NCBI GenBank assembly: GCA_963663315.1
Contig: OY760176.1
Span: 434,001-498,000 of the forward strand
DNA: 64,000 bases
Direction of reading: 5' to 3'
Origin: G963663315 sp963663315
GTDB taxonomy: Bacteria > Pseudomonadota > Gammaproteobacteria > Arenicellales > Poriferihabitantaceae
The notes beneath the pieces were generated by a model that saw only the letters and a program-made list of their open reading frames with translations, had not been told where the DNA came from and searched no databases. A program made the translations under genes and the position numbers. Shown here in pieces: positions 27,062 through 35,397 of this stretch (position 1 is its first letter; the number at the start of each line of letters is the position of its first letter).

Positions 27062-28669
27062 ATGGTGTTGCGTAAACAAAATTTGGAAGCGTTGTCCCGG
27101 AAACCCCTGGATGTCCTGATTGTCGGTGGCGGTATCAACGGCGCCGTGTGCGCCGCGTCACTGGCGGCGCGGGGCGCGAAAGCCGGTCTGATCGATGCCA
27201 GGGACTTCGCCGGATTTACCAGCCAGCATTCATCCAACCTGATCTGGGGTGGAATCAAGTACATGGAAAGTTATGAACTCGGCCTGGTGGCGGAGTTGTG
27301 CAAGTCGCGCAATGATCTAATGCGACAATTTCCCTGCGCCATCCGGGAAATCCGTTTTCTGACCACGATTCCACGCGGATACCGTCACCACCCCGTGGTA
27401 TTGTGGGCCGGAGCCTGGTTGTACTGGTTGATAGGGCAGGGATATACCCGCCCGCCCCGCTATTTGCGTTCCGGCGCCATCGAGGCCGTGGAGCCGATCA
27501 TCGATACCAACCACAGTATCGGGGGGCTGGAGCACTCGGACGCTTACCTGTTCGATAACGATGCACGCTTTGTTTTCGGATTCATCCGTTCGGCGCTGGA
27601 TCACGGCTGTCTTGCCGCCAATTACGTGGAAGCGGTGGAGATGCAGGATGAGGGAGAGGGATGGCGGGTTATGGCGAAGGATGGCGTTTCCGGACGGAAT
27701 CTCGACATCCGCTGCAAAGTGCTGATCAATGCGGCCGGAGCTTATGTCGATACACTGAATGCAGCCGCGGATATCAAGACGAACCACCAGCATATCCTGT
27801 CAAAAGGCATACACCTGATCGTTCCCCGGCTCGGGGACAGCGGAAAGGTTTTGACTTTTTTTGCCGATGATGGCCGACTGTTCTTCGCCATACCCATGGC
27901 CAACCGAACCTGTATCGGGACGACCGATACCCGGGTGGACACGCCCGATACTGCCGTCACCGACCAGGACAGGGACTATATTCTGTCTAATATCAATGCC
28001 AGATTGAATCTGCCGCGACCGCTGATGAGATCGGACATTATAGCAGAGCGATGCGGAGTCCGGCCCCTGGTGGTTCCTGGAGGGTCCGATGCCGACATGG
28101 ATTTTCTCCATCTCTCACGCAGGCACGTGGTGGAGACAGACCGTTCGAGGCGACAAATCAGCATCTTTGGGGGGAAGCTGACGGACTGCATCAACGTCGG
28201 GGAAGAGGTATGCCGACAAGTTTCCAGGCTTGGGGTCATGCTGGCGCGAAGGCCGTCGCGCTGGGACGTTGGACCGGGGGCGGGAGCGCGGGCGGCATTC
28301 CTGGCGCGAGCCACGGAAGCTGGCATTGCCGGTGACCGGGCGCTCGACACCGGAGAACCTCTGGCTGAACGGTTATGGAGACGGTACGGAAAGGAAGCCG
28401 GGGCGATGCTGGATGCCGTCGTGATAAATCCGGCCCTGGCGGCTCCGGCCATTGCCGGAACCGGGCTGCGCCTGTGCGAGATTGATCATTTGCGGGATCG
28501 TGAAATGATCGTGACACTGGCCGATCTCCTGCGGCGGCGCTCCAGGTTGGCGCTGCTTTACCGGCACGAGGAATTAATGGCAATGGAAGGTATGCCGGAA
28601 TTGTGCGACCGGTTGTTCGGCAATCAGGGTAAAGCGAAATTCGAAGCCTATTTCGGCAACGAAGAATGA
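27062..28669 (+). CDS. glpD: FAD-dependent glycerol-3-phosphate dehydrogenase
   Basis: The 535-residue protein belongs to the GlpD family, which oxidises sn-glycerol-3-phosphate to dihydroxyacetone phosphate at the membrane and passes electrons to quinone. The FAD-binding motif DVLIVGGGINGAVCAASLAA is at residues 17-36, then SSNLIWGGIKYMESYELGLV, LKTNHQ-like region KTNHQHILSKGIHLIVPRL and IGTTDTRVDTPDT; a DAO C-terminal domain follows. ATG 27062 sits immediately after AGAGGG, so the GTG or TTG at the next codons would be better spaced. A glycerol kinase or facilitator is not nearby, so the natural context is unclear. A DAO-family relative with another substrate is possible. Confidence 0.85.
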   Translation: MVLRKQNLEALSRKPLDVLIVGGGINGAVCAASLAARGAKAGLIDARDFAGFTSQHSSNLIWGGIKYMESYELGLVAELCKSRNDLMRQFPCAIREIRFLTTIPRGYRHHPVVLWAGAWLYWLIGQGYTRPPRYLRSGAIEAVEPIIDTNHSIGGLEHSDAYLFDNDARFVFGFIRSALDHGCLAANYVEAVEMQDEGEGWRVMAKDGVSGRNLDIRCKVLINAAGAYVDTLNAAADIKTNHQHILSKGIHLIVPRLGDSGKVLTFFADDGRLFFAIPMANRTCIGTTDTRVDTPDTAVTDQDRDYILSNINARLNLPRPLMRSDIIAERCGVRPLVVPGGSDADMDFLHLSRRHVVETDRSRRQISIFGGKLTDCINVGEEVCRQVSRLGVMLARRPSRWDVGPGAGARAAFLARATEAGIAGDRALDTGEPLAERLWRRYGKEAGAMLDAVVINPALAAPAIAGTGLRLCEIDHLRDREMIVTLADLLRRRSRLALLYRHEELMAMEGMPELCDRLFGNQGKAKFEAYFGNEE

Positions 28670-28713
28670 GGGTGAACCATCAGGAGTTATTCCGGGCGTT
28701 ACCCCGGATTACC

Positions 28714-28736
28714 GGACAACCACGGGGGGTTGTTCC
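28714..28736. repeat. Dispersed repeat, GGACAACC...GGTTGTTCC type
   Basis: This palindromic 23-mer follows glpD by 45 bp and shares the core of the family found in cobQ, at 29663 and repeatedly beyond 43,600. Confidence 0.7.
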
Positions 28737-28752
28737 TCCGCCAGGGTCAACA

Positions 28753-29069
28753 TCAAGTCACGCCATCAACAAGCTCTAACTCGTATGGATTGGTCGCTGA
28801 AACTTTGGCGACCAATCCAAGAATCTCAATAACCTGATCTTCTTTGAGCGACCGGTTCAGTATCTCTCTTTTCATGTCTGCACGATCAAGTGGCGGAATG
28901 CGGGTAGTAAAGAATGGCCATAGGAAAGCCGACCCACCAATAGCCGTCGTCCGTTCGTTGATTGAAGATAAACCTCCAGGATTCGATCCATGGGTGTCTC
29001 TAAAGACGTATAACTGGGGCTAGTCCCCCAGACCTTTTGTTTAAGGAAAGATATCAGGCTATTCTTCAT
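28753..29069 (-). pseudogene. Two short overlapping ORFs, probable gene remnant
   Basis: A 65-codon ORF (28872-29069) and a 40-codon ORF (28753-28875) are joined by an ATGA overlap. The first contains ILEVYLQSTNGRRLLVGRLSY, faintly like the N-terminal domain of HipA-type kinases, described here only as a resemblance. The frame of the second stays open upstream through FFTTRIPPLDRADMKRE, so both may be halves of one frameshifted gene. I cannot assign a function. They lie between glpD and a HigBA pair, in a region with dispersed repeats at both ends. Confidence 0.35.
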
Positions 29070-29135
29070 ATACGAACCTCATCTGGAGCATCGTGACGTA
29101 TTGAGATTATGGCGCCCTCAGTGAGGTACAATCCC

Positions 29136-29453
29136 TCACCGCCGTAGTCCAGGTATTATAGTTTCAAGGGTCGGTATTCTGCTGATATCTACCGAGCGTT
29201 CCGCGCGAGCCAGATCGTAATTGCGCTGCAGGTTGATCCAGAATTGCGAACCGTTGCCGAAGAGTTTGCCGAAGCGAACCGCCATTTCGGCGGTAACCGG
29301 CTGCTTTTCATTGAGAATATCGTAGAGCGTCTGTCGGGATATGCCGAGGGCTTCGGCCACGGCCGTCTTACTCATGCCAAGGGAGGGCAATACGTCTTCC
29401 CGCAGGATTTCGCCCGGATGCGCCGGGTCTATGGAACGGTGTCTCTCGATCAT
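29136..29453 (-). CDS. higA: HigA-family antitoxin
   Basis: The 105-residue protein is a Xre/HigA-type antitoxin with an N-terminal HPGEILREDVLPSLGMSK motif and a helix-turn-helix (SKTAVAEALGISRQTLYDIL). The HigA pattern FGNGSQFWINLQRNYDLA follows. HigA normally binds and silences HigB and represses the shared promoter. It overlaps the toxin stop (TGATG), so the two are coupled. Because the neighbouring toxin has lost its catalytic half, this antitoxin may now be an orphan regulator or may cross-neutralise other HigB copies. Confidence 0.9.
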   Translation of the reverse strand: MIERHRSIDPAHPGEILREDVLPSLGMSKTAVAEALGISRQTLYDILNEKQPVTAEMAVRFGKLFGNGSQFWINLQRNYDLARAERSVDISRIPTLETIIPGLRR

Positions 29454-29602
29454 CAGTGATAGTCCATTTGTTCCGGCCTCTCGGCGGCCTCAAGCGCCGA
29501 CAGGATTCGTCGCAACTTCCGTACCCACCCGGCGTTCAATCCTTTCTTCTGGCCTCTGGTCCAATAGTTTCGAAGGGCCTTGTGCCGGATGCTTCCAATC
29601 AT
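29453..29602 (-). pseudogene. higB: HigB toxin with internal in-frame deletion (49 aa)
   Basis: HigB toxins are ribosome-dependent mRNA interferases of about 92 residues. Here the N-terminal half is recognisable (MIGSIRHKALRNYW, then WVRKLRRILSALEAAE), but after RPEQMD the sequence jumps to the usual last residues DYH. The conserved core (the LHPLKG and NWR segments seen in the copy at 57392-57688) is missing. The frame and the stop overlapping higA are preserved. It was probably made by deletion between short matching bases, and the protein should be non-toxic. Confidence 0.8.
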
Positions 29603-29608
29603 GACCAC

Positions 29609-29637
29609 AATATAGAGAAATGCGGCAAATATGTCAA
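29609..29637 (-). promoter_or_regulatory. Sigma-70 promoter of the higBA pair
   Basis: Leftward TTGACA (29632-29637), a 17-bp spacer and TATATT (29609-29614) form a near-consensus promoter. The -10 box ends 7 bp before the higB ATG, so the transcript would begin at or next to the start codon, suggesting leaderless translation. Confidence 0.8.
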
Positions 29638-29662
29638 GTAACGCCTTACACCCTGATATTCC

Positions 29663-29685
29663 GGACAACCACGGGGGGTTATCCC
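29663..29685. repeat. Dispersed repeat, GGACAACC...GGTTATCC type
   Basis: A second copy of the family at 28714-28736. The two copies bracket the ORF remnant and the higBA module. Confidence 0.7.
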
Positions 29686-29758
29686 TACATAATGATGGAC
29701 ATGTCAACAGATACGGTTAATAATATTTGGCTTGGCTGAATAATTCATTATCCGAACC

Positions 29759-31294
29759 ATGCAAACAACTAACCCTGCCGTCAAGATTGTCGATGTGACC
29801 CTGCGCGATGGCGAACAGACTCAGGGAGTTTCGTTCTCCCGTTCCGAGAAAGAGAGCATTGCCCGGTCACTTCTGGACTCGGTCAAGGTAGACCGCATCG
29901 AAGTCGCGTCCGCCGGAATATCCGAAGGCGAGCGTGAAGCAGTACGGAACATCAATATATGGGCGAATGAAAAGGGGTATCTGGGACAGGTCGAAGTCCT
30001 CGGATTTGTCGATCACAGACGCAGCGTGGACTGGATTTCTTCGGTCGGTGGAAAAGTGATGAACCTGCTTACCAAAGGCAGTGAAAAGCACTGCCGGGAA
30101 CAGTTGGGAAAGAGCCTGTCGCAACATCTCGACGGAATATACCGGACCGTCGAATATGCTTCCGACCAGGGACTGGAAGTCAATCTGTACCTCGAAGACT
30201 GGTCGAATGGCTATGTTGACAGCCCACAGTATGTTTTCGACATGATGGAGCAACTGCAAACCCTGCCGATAGGGCATTACATGTTACCCGATACGCTCGG
30301 TGTGATGTCTCCGCGTGAGGTGCACGACAGCTTTTCCGACATGATTGACCGGTTCTCCGGCTGCCGGTTCGACTTTCATCCCCACAATGACTACGGTCTC
30401 GGAACGGCGAACTGCCTGGCGGCTGCCCGGGCGGGCGCGACCTCGATTCATTGTACGGTCAACTGCCTTGGCGAGCGTGCCGGGAACGCTTCCCTGGCGG
30501 AAGTCTGTCTGGTATTGAGGGACAAGCTGGGGGCGCGAATGTCGGTCGAGGAGCACGAGATTTACAACATCAGCCAGATGGTCGAAAATTTTTCCGGGAA
30601 AATGATAGCCGGGAATGCCCCGGTAATCGGCACCGACGTGTTTACCCAGACCGCCGGCATTCACGCCGATGGCGACCAGAAAGGCGGCCTGTACCAGACC
30701 CGTCTCAGCCCGGACCGCTTCAACCGGACCCGCTCTTATGCACTGGGCAAGATGAGCGGCAAGGCATCACTGCAGAAAAACCTCGAAACACTGGGCATCA
30801 GCCTTTCGCCGGAGAACCAGTTGAAAGTGCTTGAGCGTGTTGTCGAGCTGGGCGACTCGAAGGAAATCATTACCCCGGAAGACCTGCCCCTGATCATAGC
30901 CGATGTGCTGGAGACCCGGGATGAAAATGTGATCGAATTATTGAATTGTTCGATTACCAGCGTGCTGGGGCTTGATTCCGTGGTCAGCATCAGCGTGCGC
31001 GTGTTCGGCAAAACACTGAAATCCACCGGTACCGGCAATGGTGGATTCGACGCCTTTATCGTCGCTGTAAAGAAGGTTCTGGATGGAACCGGATTCGAAT
31101 TTCCCGAGCTGGTCGACTATCAGGTGCGAATACCGAGAGGCGGCAAGACCAGTGCACTGGTCGAATGTTTCATCACCTGGCAGGATGGGGAAATAAAATT
31201 CAGAACCCGTGGCATTGATGCCAACCAGGTGTTCGCCGGAATCGAGGCGACATTGAGAATGCTGAATCTGAAGCTGGCTCCGGACCCGGTTTGA
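29759..31294 (+). CDS. 2-isopropylmalate/citramalate synthase family enzyme
   Basis: The 511-residue product has the HMGL-type TIM barrel that condenses acetyl-CoA with a 2-oxoacid. It shows VDVTLRDGEQTQGVSFS at the N terminus, DTLGVMSPREV, the metal ligands FDFHPHNDYGLGTANCLAA and the HADG segment QTAGIHADGDQKGG. The last 130 residues form a LeuA-type allosteric domain (SVSISVRVFGKT, GGFDAFIVAVKK). Compared with classical LeuA the barrel diverges, and citramalate or homocitrate synthase are possible. It has no leu neighbours. No promoter or operon partner was evident. Confidence 0.82.
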   Translation: MQTTNPAVKIVDVTLRDGEQTQGVSFSRSEKESIARSLLDSVKVDRIEVASAGISEGEREAVRNINIWANEKGYLGQVEVLGFVDHRRSVDWISSVGGKVMNLLTKGSEKHCREQLGKSLSQHLDGIYRTVEYASDQGLEVNLYLEDWSNGYVDSPQYVFDMMEQLQTLPIGHYMLPDTLGVMSPREVHDSFSDMIDRFSGCRFDFHPHNDYGLGTANCLAAARAGATSIHCTVNCLGERAGNASLAEVCLVLRDKLGARMSVEEHEIYNISQMVENFSGKMIAGNAPVIGTDVFTQTAGIHADGDQKGGLYQTRLSPDRFNRTRSYALGKMSGKASLQKNLETLGISLSPENQLKVLERVVELGDSKEIITPEDLPLIIADVLETRDENVIELLNCSITSVLGLDSVVSISVRVFGKTLKSTGTGNGGFDAFIVAVKKVLDGTGFEFPELVDYQVRIPRGGKTSALVECFITWQDGEIKFRTRGIDANQVFAGIEATLRMLNLKLAPDPV

Positions 31295-31374
31295 GCCAAT
31301 ATTTGAATCAACGGAGGATTACCTGAAAACCATTCTTCGCCGAAGGGTTAGGGCGTTACCTCGGGTCGTATAAC

Positions 31375-31570
31375 GGACAGGCACAGGGGCCTGTCCCTAC
31401 GCCCGGCAGGGTTGGGGCGTTACTACCCCGGACCGATTATCGGACAGGCACAGGGGCCTGTCCCTACGCCCGGCAGGGTTGGGGCGTTACTACCCCGGAC
31501 CGATTATCGGACAGGCACAGGGGCCTGTAACGGACAGGCACAGGGGCCTGTCCCTACGCCCGGCAGGGTT
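31375..31570. repeat. Tandem array of a 67-bp unit built on GGACAGGC-N6-GCCTGTCC
   Basis: The palindrome starts at 31375, 31442 and 31509 (period 67 bp) and again at 31532 after a shortened unit. The unit also carries CTACGCCCGGCAGGGTTGGG and TTACTACCCCGGACCGATTA. The array fills the gap between the synthase gene and the DUF4212 gene (31295-31745), which holds no convincing ORF. Confidence 0.9.
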
Positions 31571-31745
31571 GAGCCAGAGCGCCGGAAACACCACTTTACC
31601 CTCCCTGTTGCTATTTTCCTCCACTCCATCTAGTATCAGTGCTGGGGGTATCTATCGTAAAGTCTGAGACCCCCCCCTCTCTCCGCATTTGCGGATTCAC
31701 AACAATACCAATTAATAACTATATTCAATTTATAGAGGAGGATAT

Positions 31746-32003
31746 ATGACCGATACCAGCCAAAGGGTTGAGCATTGGACGCGTACCAAGCGCCTGATGG
31801 TCATCACTCTGTTGATTTGGTTTGTCTTTTCTTTCGCCGTACACTGGTTTGCCGATACATTGAACGCGGCTTCGTTCATGGGTTTCCCGCTGGGTTTTTA
31901 CATGGCGGCACAGGGTTCGGAAGTCATCTTCGTGATACTGATATTCTGGTTCGCATGGGCACAACATAAAATCGACCAGGAAACTGGCTTTGCGGAGGAA
32001 TAG
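31746..32003 (+). CDS. DUF4212 small subunit of a sodium/solute symporter
   Basis: The 85-residue membrane protein has two hydrophobic segments (VITLLIWFVFSFAVHWF and FVILIFWFAWAQHKI) and the family segment GFPLGFYMAAQGSEV. DUF4212 proteins accompany VC_2705-type symporters and are thought to be an accessory subunit. GAGGAGG eight bases upstream is the strongest ribosome site of the window. The large subunit starts 3 bp after its stop. Confidence 0.92.
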   Translation: MTDTSQRVEHWTRTKRLMVITLLIWFVFSFAVHWFADTLNAASFMGFPLGFYMAAQGSEVIFVILIFWFAWAQHKIDQETGFAEE

Positions 32004-32006
32004 AAG

Positions 32007-33824
32007 ATGAAAGGAAATCTAAAAGACAATTTTATTGAGAATTTACCCAAGATCTACGGGCTGTATACCGGGGGGTTCCTGATATTCATTCTGCTTATGG
32101 CCGTGTTCGAGCAAATGGGAATGCAAGCCGATACCATTGGCATACTTTTCGTGGCCTTTACTGTTGTTATCTACGCCGCTATCGGCTGGTTGTCCCGAAC
32201 CATGCAGGTCGATACGTACTATGTTGCCGGTCGTCAGGTGCCCACCGTTTTCAATGGTATGGCCACTGCCGCAGACTGGATGTCGGGCGCTTCGTTCGTC
32301 GCCATGGCCGGGGGTATCTACTTCGGCGGGCATGGCTATCTGGCGTTCGTCGTCGGCTGGACCGGCGGTTACGTACTGGTCGCCGCATTGATGGCGCCTT
32401 ACCTGCGCAAGTTCGGCTGTTATACGGTACCGGATTTCATCGGTACGCGCTATGGTGGTAACCTCGCCCGCTTCTGTGCAGTGGTGGTGCTGGTGGTCGC
32501 CTCGTTCACTTATGTGACCGCGCAGATCAACGCCACCGGAACCATCGCCTCGCGCGCGCTTCAGATTCCATTCGAGGTGGGTGTCTGGTTCGGACTGCTG
32601 GGTATCCTGCTGTGTTCAATGCTCGGTGGCATGCGTGCGGTAACCTGGACCCAGGTCGCGCAATACATCGTATTGATCATCGCCTATCTGGTACCGGTAA
32701 TCTGGATGTCCAACAAGCAGGGTTTCGGCCTGATTCCGCAACTGGTTTATGGCGATGCAGTGATGAAAATCACCGAACTTGAAGCATTGCATGGACTGGG
32801 TACTCTGGAAGCGGTGGCCGGCGCTAAAGCGGGCCTGAAGGCATTGAGCGTTCCTTTTGCAGCCGCAGGCGACAGTTGGAAGTTCGTCACCCTGGTGCTG
32901 TGCATGATGGCCGGTACGGCATCATTGCCGCACATATTGATGCGCTACTTCACGACTCCTTCCGTCCGGTCGGCCAGACAGTCAGTTGCATGGTCACTGT
33001 TGTTCATTTTCCTGTTGTATTTCACCGCTCCGGCGCTGGCGACGTTTACCAAGCTCCAGTTGCTTAACCCTGAGTTGGCAACCGGGATCATCGGCAAGGC
33101 GATCACCGAAGTGAATGCGCTGGAATGGGTGCAGAAGTGGAGCAACGTTGGATTCCTGCAGGTTATCGACGGCAACGGCGATGGCATTCTGCAACTCAAC
33201 GAGTTCTTCATGCGTGGCGATATCGTGGTGCTGGCCACCCCGGAAATTGCCGGTCTGCCTTATGTTATCACCGGTCTGGTCGCTGCGGGCGGTATGGCGG
33301 CAGCGATGTCAACGGCAGATGGCTTGCTGCTGGCGATTGCAAACGCCCTGTCTCATGATCTGTACTACAAAATCATCGATCCGGCCGCAGAAACCCGGAA
33401 ACGTCTGCTGGTGGCGAGGATTCTGTTGCTGGTGATCGGGGCTGCGGGCGCCTTTGTGGCGAGTCTGAAACTGACCAGCATCCTCGGTGCGGTGGCATGG
33501 GCATTTGACTTCGCCTGTTCCGGCCTGTTCTTCCCGATCGTTCTGGGTATCTGGTGGAAACGGGCTAACCAGGCTGGCGCCATTGCCGGTATGGTATTCG
33601 GTTTCCTCGCGGGAACCTGGTATCTGTACATGGTCCGGTTCGCCGGGATGGATCCGTGGATCGGTATCGACCATCTGCGATTCGGAGTTATCGGTATGCC
33701 GGTGAGCCTGATTGCGATGGTTGCAGTTACGCTGATGACCGCGGAACCCGACGCCGAGACCCAGGCCATGGTGGATGAAATCCGGGTGCCTGCAGGTAAG
33801 GCGATACTGGGTTCTTCTCACTGA
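32007..33824 (+). CDS. Sodium/solute symporter, VC_2705 (ActP-like) subfamily
   Basis: The 605-residue protein has about 13-14 membrane segments of the SSS family, with TYYVAGRQVPTVFNGMATAADWMSGASF near residue 75 (the first-segment signature, in part), the region GTASLPHILMRYFTTP and AMSTADGLLLAIANAL. Relatives move acetate or other monocarboxylates with sodium. Around residue 390 lies DGNGDGILQLNEF, a loop of EF-hand form (D-x-N-x-D-G...E) between membrane segments. Together with DUF4212 it makes a two-gene operon ending in a strong terminator. The substrate is not determined; acetate is plausible. Confidence 0.92.
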   Translation: MKGNLKDNFIENLPKIYGLYTGGFLIFILLMAVFEQMGMQADTIGILFVAFTVVIYAAIGWLSRTMQVDTYYVAGRQVPTVFNGMATAADWMSGASFVAMAGGIYFGGHGYLAFVVGWTGGYVLVAALMAPYLRKFGCYTVPDFIGTRYGGNLARFCAVVVLVVASFTYVTAQINATGTIASRALQIPFEVGVWFGLLGILLCSMLGGMRAVTWTQVAQYIVLIIAYLVPVIWMSNKQGFGLIPQLVYGDAVMKITELEALHGLGTLEAVAGAKAGLKALSVPFAAAGDSWKFVTLVLCMMAGTASLPHILMRYFTTPSVRSARQSVAWSLLFIFLLYFTAPALATFTKLQLLNPELATGIIGKAITEVNALEWVQKWSNVGFLQVIDGNGDGILQLNEFFMRGDIVVLATPEIAGLPYVITGLVAAGGMAAAMSTADGLLLAIANALSHDLYYKIIDPAAETRKRLLVARILLLVIGAAGAFVASLKLTSILGAVAWAFDFACSGLFFPIVLGIWWKRANQAGAIAGMVFGFLAGTWYLYMVRFAGMDPWIGIDHLRFGVIGMPVSLIAMVAVTLMTAEPDAETQAMVDEIRVPAGKAILGSSH

Positions 33825-33857
33825 ACCTGTTTACTGAAATTGTTTTCAGTCATGAAT

Positions 33858-33886
33858 ATGCCGGGGCTTGCCCCGGCATTTTTTTT
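33858..33886 (+). terminator. Rho-independent terminator after the symporter
   Basis: The stem ATGCCGGGGC / CCCCGGCAT with a short TTG loop is followed by eight T residues, 33 bp after the symporter stop. Confidence 0.92.
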
Positions 33887-33933
33887 CGCCCCGCTGATGA
33901 CGCCGACCTGAAACCGACTAAAAGTGACTGCAA

Positions 33934-34293
33934 GTGTATAGTGAATTTCCGGCCTGGCTGCTGACCTTCGATTACATCATGGGGATGATCATGTGGACCC
34001 TGTTAGGCCGGTTCGGGATGAGTATTTTCCTGCGCGAAGACAGTTCGTTCTTTTTCATGCGCGTATTCGTCAAATATACCAACCCGATCCTCAAACTGTT
34101 CTCTCCGATCACCCCCGGCTTTCTAATCGACCCACTGGTTCCCCTGTATGTGGCCTGGTTTTTCTATGCCATCCGCTTTTACCTGATGCCCTGGCTACTC
34201 GGCTATTCGGTAATGGGAATGCTTTCCTTCCCGCTGGAAAGTGAATTCGCCCGTGGTCTGGCGAATGTGATTTCGATGCTGATCGGCGGCTGA
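33934..34293 (+). CDS. Small membrane protein, YggT-like
   Basis: The 119-residue protein starts at a GTG and has three or so hydrophobic segments. FVKYTNPILKLFSPITPGF resembles the amphipathic turn of YggT-family proteins (NP...P..R...P), followed by PLVPLYVAWFFYAIRFYL. I could not see a precise family, and the function is unknown. It follows the symporter terminator and is convergent with the flavin oxidoreductase (20-bp gap), so it is probably transcribed from its own promoter. Confidence 0.65.
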   Translation: MYSEFPAWLLTFDYIMGMIMWTLLGRFGMSIFLREDSSFFFMRVFVKYTNPILKLFSPITPGFLIDPLVPLYVAWFFYAIRFYLMPWLLGYSVMGMLSFPLESEFARGLANVISMLIGG

Positions 34294-34313
34294 CCGGTGG
34301 CGGATTCCGGTTC

Positions 34314-35381
34314 TTACAAAGATAACGGTTCGATCAGCTTTTTGACCGCATCGGTCGCCGACAGTCCCAGATACGGTTTGCCCATGGAGGCAGCCTGACC
34401 TGCCCACAACGGAGTGAAGTCGCTGCTCGACCTGGCTTCCGCGCCAGCCCTGAGCGCAGCGAGCGCATCGCCTGCCAGAGGGAAGGGCAGCGCCGAACCG
34501 TTCATCGGACCGATTTCCCGGATCAGATAGTTGATAATGCCTCTGGCCGGTCTTCCGGTGAAGAGATTGGTCAGCACGGTATTGTTGTCGGTGATCCTGT
34601 TCAATGCATCGAGGTGAAGTCTTGTGGTCAATGCCTCCTTGCAAAACAGGAACAGCGTCCCGATCTGCACACAACTGGCCCCCAGTGCAAAGCTGGCCGC
34701 GATACCCCGGCTATCGCCGATACCGCCGGCAGCGATGACCGGGACCGAAACGGCATCGACAATTTGAGGGACCAGCGCCAGGGCGCCGGGCTGGTTGCTG
34801 ATATCCTTTTCCAGGAACATGCCGCGGTGCCCGCCTGCTTCAACCCCCTGGGCAATGATCGCATCCACCCCTTTTGATTCAAGAAAGACCGCCTCTTCAA
34901 CCGTGGTTGCCGAGCACAGCACCCGGCACCCCAATGCCCTGACCCGGTCGTACAGATCGTCTTGCGGCAGGCCGAAATGAAAACTGACCACTTTCGGCAG
35001 CGCCTGTTCAACCACGTCACACATTTCCCGGTCGAAAGGGCGGCGACCTGAAGGCGTCCCGGTGTCAGGCGTCCTGGGCGCCCCGGTTTCCTGATGGAAG
35101 CGGGCCAGAGTATTGCGCCATGCCTCGATCTGGTCAGGGTTGACCTCCGGTTGCCGGTGGCAGAAGAAATTCAGGTTGAAGGGCTTGTCTGTGTGCGCAC
35201 GGATGATCGCGACTTCCTCCAGTATCTGTCCGGCGTCGAGCAGGGCGCAGGGCAGCGAGCCCAGCCCACCGGCCCGGCACACGGCAACCACCATCGCTGA
35301 CCCGGTTGACCCCGCCATCGGCGCCTGGATAATCGGCGCCTCGAACCCGAACGATTCGAGAAACTCAAGGTTCGGCCACAT
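34314..35381 (-). CDS. NAD(P)H-dependent flavin oxidoreductase / nitronate monooxygenase family
   Basis: I chose the ATG at 35379-35381 (355 aa); longer readings run into the acyl-CoA dehydrogenase. The TIM-barrel FMN enzyme shows PIIQAPMAGSTGSAMVVAV at the N terminus, AQGVEAGGHRG (the family's flavin and substrate motif), VPVIAAGGIGDSRGIAAS and GASCVQIGTLFLF. Such enzymes include nitronate monooxygenases and enoyl reductase FabK-like proteins. The start lies 16 bp after the acyl-CoA dehydrogenase stop, so it probably belongs to the same leftward operon. The natural substrate is unknown; in this context an acyl-CoA-linked reduction is plausible. Confidence 0.85.
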   Translation of the reverse strand: MWPNLEFLESFGFEAPIIQAPMAGSTGSAMVVAVCRAGGLGSLPCALLDAGQILEEVAIIRAHTDKPFNLNFFCHRQPEVNPDQIEAWRNTLARFHQETGAPRTPDTGTPSGRRPFDREMCDVVEQALPKVVSFHFGLPQDDLYDRVRALGCRVLCSATTVEEAVFLESKGVDAIIAQGVEAGGHRGMFLEKDISNQPGALALVPQIVDAVSVPVIAAGGIGDSRGIAASFALGASCVQIGTLFLFCKEALTTRLHLDALNRITDNNTVLTNLFTGRPARGIINYLIREIGPMNGSALPFPLAGDALAALRAGAEARSSSDFTPLWAGQAASMGKPYLGLSATDAVKKLIEPLSL

Positions 35382-35397
35382 ATTTACTGTCTCGTCT

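Noticed and set aside
31375..31553. Regularly spaced repeats that resemble a small CRISPR array
   Set aside because: The sequence between the palindromes is itself repeated, so there are no unique spacers, and no cas gene is nearby.
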